Assembly (NCBI GenBank): GCA_964620675.1
Contig: CAZUJU010000074.1
Span: 1-11,670, forward strand
Direction of reading: 5' to 3'
Source of the DNA: CAYSFW01 sp964620675
GTDB taxonomy: Bacteria > Pseudomonadota > Gammaproteobacteria > UWMA-0217
Length of the DNA stretch: 11,670 bases
Positions 6,517-11,670 of the stretch are shown piece after piece (the stretch's first letter is position 1; every line of letters starts with the position of its first letter). Both the position numbers and the translations under genes were made by a program. The notes beneath the pieces were generated by a model. That model had not been told where the DNA came from and did no database searches. It saw only the letters and a list, made by a program, of their open reading frames with translations.

Positions 6517-9024
6517 TCAGCCAGCGCGTGGCTTTGCCCGCGCCGTCGGTATCGCGGTCCACGGATCGTCCGGCCAGGGATGCTTCGGGTAACGGCCTTT
6601 CAGTTCCTTTTTGACCTCCAAATACGTTCGCTCCCAGAACCCACGTAGATCCTGCGTCACCTGGATCGGTCGTTGCGCCGGGGAGAGCAGATGCAGCAGG
6701 ACCGGAATCCGGCCGTTCGCGATACGCGGGGTGTCCGCGAGGCCGAACAACTCCTGCAACTTGACCGCCAGCACCGGCGGCTGGCCTGCTTCGTAAAACA
6801 CGCGTTTACGCGATCCACTCGGCACCGTGATGGATTCCGGGGCGTACTGATCTAGCCGCTGCCGTCGCGTCCAGCCGAGCGCCGCGTGCAGCATCGCTTC
6901 GGGGTCGAGTCTTGCCAGATGGCTGCGCCGGGTGATACCCACGAGGTATGGCCCGAGCCAGTGGGACAGGTCTTGCATCAGCCCCGCGGGGGAGAAATCG
7001 GGCCAATCCTCGTCCGGAAACCAATCCCGCAGCGACTGAACCCGCGCCCGCAATTGCAGCGCCGCGGCGGTCCATGGGAGTGCGTCGAGGCCGAGCGTAC
7101 GCACACCTTCCTGCATTGCGGCGGCGAGCGCTTCGGGCGCCGGCTGCGGTAACGCCTCGATCGCAAGCTCAAGCGCACCGAAGCGACGTACCCGGCGGGC
7201 AACCACGGCCTCCTCGTCGGGCGCCCACCGCACCGCCGCCTCCCAGACGAAGCGCTCCGGCAACCAGTCTTCGAGTTGCCGCGGATCGAGCGCCGCAGCA
7301 CGGCGGATTCGGCTGTCGTCGCCGGCGCCGTCAACGTCGGCCGCGACGATAAATCCCTCGCGCGCCAACGGGCATTGCGGGTCGAGACGGGCACCACGGC
7401 CGTTGGCGAGGAGATAGCGCGCCTCGTCACCGTTACGCCGCCGCGCAACCCGGTCGGGATAGGCCAAGGCCAACAAGCCGCCCACCGCTCCTGCATCGTA
7501 GCTGTCGGTCGCCGCCACACCGAGCAGCTGACGCCATTGGCGCGCGGCGCGCTCGGCACTGACACAGGCATTGCGATCGAGATCCACCCGCGCACCGGCG
7601 GCTCGGCGATGGACCTGCAACGCGCTCAGCCGGGTCGTGAAATCGCAGGCTTGCGAATCGGTGGGTCCGCGCAGGATATCGCGCTCGCTCAGCAACGCGG
7701 CGATATCGCAGGCCAACCCGCCCACGCCGCGCGGCTTCGCCCGGACCAGCATATGCGCAAGCCGCGGATGCAATGGCAGTGCCGCCATCTTGCGCCCGAG
7801 CGGGCTCAGCCGCCCACCGGCGTCGAGCGCCCCCAGTTCTTGCAACAACTGGCGCGCCTGCGCCAACGCGCCGGCTGGCGGCGGATCGAGCCACGCCAAC
7901 GTGGCCGCGTCGGCAACGCCCCATTGCGCGAGATCGAGCGCCAACGGGGCGAGATCAGCCGACTGAATCTCGGGGGGATTGAAAGCCGCGAGTTGCGTCT
8001 GCGTCGCCGCGCTCCAGAGCCGATAGCAGACGCCGGGACCGAGACGGCCGGCACGTCCGGCACGCTGATCCGCGGCGGCCCGCGAGACGCGCCCGGTTTC
8101 AAGCCGGGTCAACCCGGTGCGCGGGTCGAAGCGCGGTGCGCGCATCCAGCCACTGTCAACGACAACGCTCACGCCTTCGATGGTCAGACTGGTCTCGGCG
8201 ATGTTGGTCGCCAGTACGAGTTTGCGCCGCCCCTGCGGATCGGGCGTGATCGCGCGTTGCTGTTGCTCCAGCGCGAGATCACCGTAAAGCGGATAGATCA
8301 GCAGGCCTGCTTCGACCAGATCGCGCAAACCCGACTCCAGCCACCGGATCTCGCCCGCCCCGGGGAGGAAAACCAGAATATCGCCTTGCGCCTCCACCAC
8401 CGCACGACGAACCGCAGTCGCCGCAATCTCGGCAATCCGCCCGGCCGGATCGCGGGGCAGATACCGGATATCCACCGGATGCGCACGCCCGGCACTGGTC
8501 AGTAGCGGCGCATCACCCAACAAACGAGCAACCGGTCCACCGTCCAGCGTCGCCGACATGACCAACAGGGCGAGGTCATCGCGCAGTCCATTCGCACTGT
8601 CAAGACAGAGCGCAAGTGCAAGGTCGCTGTGCAGATGGCGCTCGTGGAACTCATCGAAGATCACCAAGCCGACGCCGGCCAGCTCCGGATCCTGTTGCAA
8701 CCGGCGGGTCAAAATTCCCTCGGTTACGACCTCGATCCGGGTACGCGGCGACACCCGACTCTCAAAGCGGACCCGAAACCCGACCCGCTCTCCAACCGCC
8801 TCACCCAGCGCCTGCGCCATCCGCGCCGCGGCAGCCCGCGCCGCGAGTCGGCGTGGTTCGAGCATCAGGATCGACTTGCCCGCCAGCCAGGGCTCATTCA
8901 ACAACGCCAGCGGCACCCCCGTGGTCTTGCCCGCACCCGGCGGCGCCTGCAACACCAGGCGACGGGACTGCGCGAGCGTGGCGCGAACGTCGGCGAGAAT
9001 GGCGTGGATCGGCAGTTCGGTCAT
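6517..9024 (-). CDS. hrpB: ATP-dependent RNA helicase HrpB
   Basis: This 835-residue DEAH/DExH-type helicase has the motifs in order: Walker A APPGAGKTT at 27-35, motif Ia LEPRRLAARAAA from 55, motif II DEFH at 124-127 (the HrpB variant DEFHER), motif III SAT at 157-159, motif V TNIAETSLTIEG at 273-284 and motif VI QRAGRAGR at 320-327. The long C-terminal half ends with the family-specific LRGFWERTYLEVKKELKGRY and PKHPWPDDPW segments. Length agrees with the family (about 810-850). HrpB is a conserved proteobacterial helicase of uncertain physiological role; related DEAH proteins remodel RNA. The frame stays open for 53 more codons upstream (to 9183), but that extension is low-complexity, matches nothing and would run over the FNR-type operator. 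The ATG at 9024, giving MTELPIHAIL, is the family-like start. No strong ribosome binding site is seen. Confidence 0.94.
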   Translation of the reverse strand: MTELPIHAILADVRATLAQSRRLVLQAPPGAGKTTGVPLALLNEPWLAGKSILMLEPRRLAARAAAARMAQALGEAVGERVGFRVRFESRVSPRTRIEVVTEGILTRRLQQDPELAGVGLVIFDEFHERHLHSDLALALCLDSANGLRDDLALLVMSATLDGGPVARLLGDAPLLTSAGRAHPVDIRYLPRDPAGRIAEIAATAVRRAVVEAQGDILVFLPGAGEIRWLESGLRDLVEAGLLIYPLYGDLALEQQQRAITPDPQGRRKLVLATNIAETSLTIEGVSVVVDSGWMRAPRFDPRTGLTRLETGRVSRAAADQRAGRAGRLGPGVCYRLWSAATQTQLAAFNPPEIQSADLAPLALDLAQWGVADAATLAWLDPPPAGALAQARQLLQELGALDAGGRLSPLGRKMAALPLHPRLAHMLVRAKPRGVGGLACDIAALLSERDILRGPTDSQACDFTTRLSALQVHRRAAGARVDLDRNACVSAERAARQWRQLLGVAATDSYDAGAVGGLLALAYPDRVARRRNGDEARYLLANGRGARLDPQCPLAREGFIVAADVDGAGDDSRIRRAAALDPRQLEDWLPERFVWEAAVRWAPDEEAVVARRVRRFGALELAIEALPQPAPEALAAAMQEGVRTLGLDALPWTAAALQLRARVQSLRDWFPDEDWPDFSPAGLMQDLSHWLGPYLVGITRRSHLARLDPEAMLHAALGWTRRQRLDQYAPESITVPSGSRKRVFYEAGQPPVLAVKLQELFGLADTPRIANGRIPVLLHLLSPAQRPIQVTQDLRGFWERTYLEVKKELKGRYPKHPWPDDPWTAIPTARAKPRAG

Positions 9025-9150
9025 GGATTGAGATTTTTCGAGGCGCGATGAAATGGATGGGCCCGATAGCTCTGTTTTGGAAATCGCAAGCGGCCACCGC
9101 GAGTTTAGCATCGCCGCCCAAAACCGTTTGCCACTGACCACTGACCGGTG

Positions 9151-9164
9151 TTGACTCAGATCAA
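9151..9164. promoter_or_regulatory. FNR/ANR-type operator
   Basis: The bases read TTGAC-TCAG-ATCAA, against the FNR/ANR/DNR consensus TTGAT-N4-ATCAA: nine of ten defined positions match and the 4-base spacer is correct. The centre (9157.5) lies about 70 bases before the start codon of the 35-residue membrane protein and about 133 bases from the hrpB start on the other strand. With the -10 candidate at 9188-9193 the spacing fits class II activation (operator centred near -41.5). CRP would prefer TGTGA half-sites, so an oxygen- or NO-sensing FNR-family regulator is the better guess. Confidence 0.72.
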
Positions 9165-9187
9165 GGCCAAGCGCGCCGGGCATTCGC

Positions 9188-9193
9188 TATCGT
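9188..9193 (+). promoter_or_regulatory. Candidate -10 element of the FNR-dependent promoter
   Basis: TATCGT matches TATAAT at four of six positions, including the key first T, second A and last T. It implies transcription starting near 9199-9200, which puts the FNR-type operator at about -41.5 and leaves a leader of about 28 bases to the ATG at 9228. No independent -35 is needed, because the operator occupies that region. Confidence 0.45.
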
Positions 9194-9215
9194 TCGCTCC
9201 ACATCAATCCCGATC

Positions 9216-9220
9216 GAGGT
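9216..9220 (+). promoter_or_regulatory. Ribosome binding site of the 35-codon gene
   Basis: GAGGT lies seven bases before the ATG at 9228, a good Shine-Dalgarno sequence at normal spacing. It is among the better ribosome binding sites in the window and a main reason to treat the short frame as a gene. Confidence 0.65.
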
Positions 9221-9227
9221 AAGTCTC

Positions 9228-9335
9228 ATGAGCCTTCAGAAGATCTTCGAAAAAAGTGAAAACGCCGCGCTCGCCGTCATCCTGGTGGTATTTGTCGTAT
9301 CCCATTTCGGCTTGCTGTATCTGATCGGCGCCTGA
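9228..9335 (+). CDS. 35-residue single-helix membrane protein, FNR-box associated
   Basis: This short frame runs from an ATG at 9228 to a TGA at 9333-9335. The N terminus (MSLQKIFEKSENAA) is charged and probably helical and cytoplasmic. Residues 13-35 (ALAVILVVFVVSHFGLLYLI plus GA) form one transmembrane helix with a lone histidine (H26) in its middle. Evidence for a real gene: a GAGGT ribosome binding site, a near-perfect FNR-type operator and -10 at class II spacing, and a protein of coherent one-helix architecture. It resembles in size and layout the small accessory subunits of respiratory complexes (for example CydX- or CcoQ-like proteins), but I recognise no specific family motif and no oxidase or reductase subunit gene is adjacent. 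The gene seems to stand alone between hrpB (divergent) and the receiver-domain gene 155 bases downstream. Function unknown; a role under low oxygen is inferred from the operator alone. Confidence 0.7.
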   Translation: MSLQKIFEKSENAALAVILVVFVVSHFGLLYLIGA

Positions 9336-9461
9336 TCCGGCAGTCACGATGCGAGTGTGATTGGCCGCGCATTTCCGCAGCGCTGTCAATCCGCGCATCG
9401 ACTTAGGGGTCGATAATCTCCGATACGCGGCCGCAACCGAGAGATGCGTTCGCGCTAAACT

Positions 9462-9486
9462 CGAAGACCCGATGCTTGGGTCTTCG
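9462..9486. promoter_or_regulatory. Perfect hairpin just before the receiver-protein start codon
   Basis: CGAAGACCC (9462-9470) and GGGTCTTCG (9478-9486) pair perfectly over nine bases around a seven-base loop. The stem ends four bases before the ATG at 9491 and therefore covers the place where a ribosome binding site would sit; none is visible. It could be an mRNA structure controlling translation or a dyad bound by a regulator. Lack of a T run argues against a terminator. Confidence 0.55.
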
Positions 9487-9490
9487 TCGC

Positions 9491-10303
9491 ATGGAACTCT
9501 CGACCAACAATTCAGCAGATATTGACGCACTGATCGTCGAGCCCTCCTTGGTGCAGGCTTCGGTCGTTGCACGGGCGTTGGAAAAGCTCGGCGTGATCAG
9601 TATCCGCACCGTCAAGAACGGGGCCGATGCGCTCGCCGCGATGCGCTCGCAAACCCCCACAGTGGTGATCAGCGCGATGTATCTGCCCGACATGTCTGGC
9701 ACCGAACTGGTGCAGTCGATGCGGCACGATCTCGACTTGGAGCGCGTCGCGTTTGTGCTCGTTTCGAGCGAAACCCGTCCCCAATTGCTGGAAGGCATTC
9801 GCCAGTCCGGCGTCTGTGGCATTTTGCCGAAACCTTTCGAACTGCCCCAGCTCAAGATTGCGCTCGATGCGACGCTGCAACTCCTGGGGAACGAAGACGC
9901 GAGCCAAAGTCCGCTCGACGGCGACCATATCCGCGTGTTGCTGGTAGATGACAGCCTCACGGCCCGGAAATTCATGCGTCACGTCCTCGAACGCCTGGGG
10001 CTTGCCAACATCATCGAAGCGGTGAACGGGCGTGAGGCCGCCGCGTTGCTCGAAAACACGATGGTCGACTTGATCGTGACCGACTACAACATGCCGGAAA
10101 TGGACGGCCGCGAACTGACCGAGTTTGTCCGCCGCAACAGTTGGCAGAATTCCGTGCCGATCCTGATGGTGACCAGCGAGCGTAACGAAACCCGCCTCGC
10201 CGCGGTGCAGGAAGCCGGGGTGTCCGGCGTGTGCGACAAGCCGTTCGAACCCGATCTCGTGCGCGGATTATTACAACGTATGCTGGCCGAGCGCGCCGCG
10301 TGA
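9491..10303 (+). CDS. Stand-alone two-receiver response regulator (degenerate REC plus active REC)
   Basis: This 270-residue cytoplasmic protein is made of two CheY-like receiver domains and nothing else. REC1 (about 12-130) keeps the fold and the lysine (K114 in LPKPF) but has E17 instead of the acidic pair, A62 where the phospho-accepting Asp should be (VVISAMYLPDMSG), and S92 for the Thr/Ser, so it should not be phosphorylated normally. A short linker (131-145) leads to REC2 (about 147-268), which is complete: D153/D154, phospho-acceptor D198 in VTDYNMPEMDG, T228 and K250. With no DNA-binding, GGDEF or other output domain, it presumably acts by protein contact, like CheY or Spo0F. No histidine kinase or chemotaxis gene is nearby. 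The frame extends upstream to a TTG at 9476, but the ATG at 9491 is preferred because the TTG lies inside the hairpin and adds only five residues. Confidence 0.88.
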   Translation: MELSTNNSADIDALIVEPSLVQASVVARALEKLGVISIRTVKNGADALAAMRSQTPTVVISAMYLPDMSGTELVQSMRHDLDLERVAFVLVSSETRPQLLEGIRQSGVCGILPKPFELPQLKIALDATLQLLGNEDASQSPLDGDHIRVLLVDDSLTARKFMRHVLERLGLANIIEAVNGREAAALLENTMVDLIVTDYNMPEMDGRELTEFVRRNSWQNSVPILMVTSERNETRLAAVQEAGVSGVCDKPFEPDLVRGLLQRMLAERAA

Positions 10304-10313
10304 GCGGCTTCCG

Positions 10314-11670
10314 TCAGGCCGCCGAACGATAAGGCTTTCGCGCGCGCCGCGTCACTTTAAGCGGTTTGAGCAAGAGTGATTTCGCCTGCATTTCCGCTGG
10401 CTGATCCAGACCCATCAATTGCAGCACGGTCGGCGCGATGTTCGCCAAACCGCCGACACACGAGAGCTGCCAAGCCTCCTGATCGATGACCACGCACGGC
10501 ACCGGATAAATCGTGTGCTGGGTATGCGGCTCGTCGGTCAACGGATCGACCAGCTCTTCGCAGTTGCCGTGATCCGCCGTCAGAATCACCGAATACTCCG
10601 CCTCGATCGCTGCATCGAGCAGGCGTCCGACCTCGCGGTCCATCGTTTCGATCGCCTGCACCACCGCATCGGGCACCGCGGTATGCCCAACCATGTCGGC
10701 ATTCGCAAAATTCACCAGTACAAATGCGTAGCGCCGGGAGGCGAGCGCCTGAATCGCCGCGTCGGCCACCGCGCGTGCGCTCATATCCGGTTGCAGATCG
10801 TAGGTGCTCACCTTCGGCGACGGCAACACCAGTTGGTGCTCACCCGGGTAAGGCTCGGTCCTTTGCCCGTTGAAAAAGAAGGTGACATGGGGATATTTTT
10901 CAGTCTCGGCGCACCGGAACTGAGTCAAGCCGGTCGCGCTGATTTCAGCCCCCAAAGTCGTCGCGGGCCGCTCCGGAAGAAACGCGGCCGGCAGCCCAAA
11001 ACTGTGGTCATATTCCATCAGACAGGTGATCTCGGCCAATGGCGTCGTGCCGCGGTCGAAGCCGGTGAACCAGCGCAGGCCCAAGGCGGAGACGAGCTGC
11101 TTTGGGCGATCCTTACGAAAATTGAATGAGATTGCGGGCGCCGAAGTGACTCGCTCGAAGGCCGGCAACAGGGTCGGACGAATGAACTCATCCGTTTCAC
11201 CCGCCGCGTACGCCGCCTCTATCGCCGCCGTTGCCGACGGCGCGAATCGGCCCTTGCCGAGCGCCAGCGCGCGCCAGGCGCGCTCGGTGCGCTCCCAGCG
11301 GTGATCCCGGTCCATCGCAAAATAACGACCGGTCACGCTCGCGATGGCCCCGTCGCAGCGCTGCAAGGCCGGCTCGACCCGCGCCAGATAGTCCCGCGCC
11401 ACCGCCGGCGCAGTGTCGCGCCCATCGGTGAACATGTGCAGCAATGGCCGCGCACCCTCGCACCGACACAATTCAATCAACGCTAATAAATGGTCGAGGC
11501 TGCTGTGCACCCCGCCATCCGAGACCAAGCCAAACAGATGCACCGCCGTTGCGCGCCCGGCCGCAGAACGAATCGCGGCCAGCAATGCCGGATTGCGCTC
11601 GAACTCACCGCCGGCAATGGCGTCGTCAATCCGCGCAATATCCTGACGAATGATGCTGCCGCACCCGAGC
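10314..11670 (-). CDS. gpmI: 2,3-bisphosphoglycerate-independent phosphoglycerate mutase (5' end outside window)
   Basis: The frame is open from the right edge to a TGA at 10316-10314, giving 451 residues of an enzyme normally about 510 long; roughly the first 60 residues, with one Mn-binding Asp and the catalytic Ser, lie beyond the window. GpmI interconverts 3- and 2-phosphoglycerate in glycolysis and gluconeogenesis, in the cytoplasm. Family motifs seen in order: RQDIARIDDAI, GLVSDGGVHS, FTDGRDTAP, TGRYFAMDRDHRW, a FNFRKDRPKQL segment, EKYPHVTFFFNG, PSPKVSTYDLQPDMSA, VNFANADMVGHT and the metal-binding ADHGN and HTQHT blocks of the alkaline-phosphatase-like domain. An in-frame TTG at 11585 is internal to the conserved region and is not the start. 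The stop is ten bases from the convergent receiver gene. Confidence 0.95.
   Translation of the reverse strand, partial: LGCGSIIRQDIARIDDAIAGGEFERNPALLAAIRSAAGRATAVHLFGLVSDGGVHSSLDHLLALIELCRCEGARPLLHMFTDGRDTAPAVARDYLARVEPALQRCDGAIASVTGRYFAMDRDHRWERTERAWRALALGKGRFAPSATAAIEAAYAAGETDEFIRPTLLPAFERVTSAPAISFNFRKDRPKQLVSALGLRWFTGFDRGTTPLAEITCLMEYDHSFGLPAAFLPERPATTLGAEISATGLTQFRCAETEKYPHVTFFFNGQRTEPYPGEHQLVLPSPKVSTYDLQPDMSARAVADAAIQALASRRYAFVLVNFANADMVGHTAVPDAVVQAIETMDREVGRLLDAAIEAEYSVILTADHGNCEELVDPLTDEPHTQHTIYPVPCVVIDQEAWQLSCVGGLANIAPTVLQLMGLDQPAEMQAKSLLLKPLKVTRRARKPYRSAA

Noticed and set aside
7276..8505. 409-codon open frame on the plus strand opposite hrpB
   Set aside because: Low-complexity Arg/Gln/Ala-rich translation, antisense to conserved helicase motifs V and VI; a composition shadow.
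9131..9144. Short tandem CCACTGA-CCACTGA just before the FNR-type operator
   Set aside because: Two copies of seven bases are too little to argue for a repeat element or a second binding site.
9025..9183. 53-codon N-terminal extension of hrpB
   Set aside because: The extension matches no part of the HrpB family and would run through the FNR-type operator; the ATG at 9024 gives the usual HrpB N terminus.
9228..9335. Resemblance of the 35-residue protein to a light-harvesting beta polypeptide (VVSHFGLLY versus the VVAHxxVW type)
   Set aside because: Only a His in a hydrophobic helix is shared; the conserved C-terminal Trp and the N-terminal His region are missing and no photosynthesis gene is nearby.
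9412..9417. GATAAT as a -10 for the receiver gene
   Set aside because: It matches five of six bases, but no -35 is found at 16-18 bases; the nearest candidate (CTGTCA at 9383) is 23 bases away.

Overview
The window is GC-rich, densely coded bacterial DNA. The gene set (HrpB helicase, GpmI-type phosphoglycerate mutase, a NirD/NasA pair, a DUF4399 protein, a PP_4765-type flavoprotein, an FNR-like operator) points to Proteobacteria, most likely a gammaproteobacterium. That placement is inferred from gene families; no rRNA, tRNA or other phylogenetic marker is present.

Layout from left to right. (1) 1-3118, plus strand: the 3' end of nirD (Rieske-type small subunit of assimilatory nitrite reductase), a 245-base gap with a REP-like palindrome, then a full-length assimilatory nitrate reductase (nasA) with a C-terminal BFD-type 2Fe-2S domain. 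This is a nitrate-to-ammonium assimilation locus. (2) 3126-3845, minus strand: a secreted chalcone-isomerase-like protein, followed directly and in frame after its stop codon by a 51-codon remnant of a Mut7-C RNase-domain gene that has lost its 5' part. (3) 4037-6495, plus strand: a secreted histidine-rich DUF4399 protein, a PP_4765/YhiN-type flavoprotein and a small outer-membrane beta-barrel protein. (4) 6517-9024, minus strand: hrpB. (5) 9025-9490: a regulatory stretch with a near-consensus FNR-type operator, a plausible promoter at class II spacing, and an easily missed 35-codon gene with a good ribosome binding site, encoding a one-helix membrane protein. (6) 9491-10303, plus strand: a stand-alone protein with two receiver domains, the first lacking the phospho-acceptor aspartate; a perfect 9-bp hairpin ends four bases before its start codon. 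(7) 10314-11670, minus strand: gpmI, with its 5' end beyond the window.

The only clear functional grouping is nirD-nasA. The rest are mostly single genes. Convergent neighbours are packed tightly (7, 21 and 10 bases between stop codons). No insertion sequence, CRISPR array, tRNA or prophage gene was seen. The points most worth following are the FNR-box-driven 35-residue membrane protein, the beheaded Mut7-C gene, and the pseudo-receiver/receiver protein with its start-site hairpin. No gene-free stretch exceeds 300 bases.
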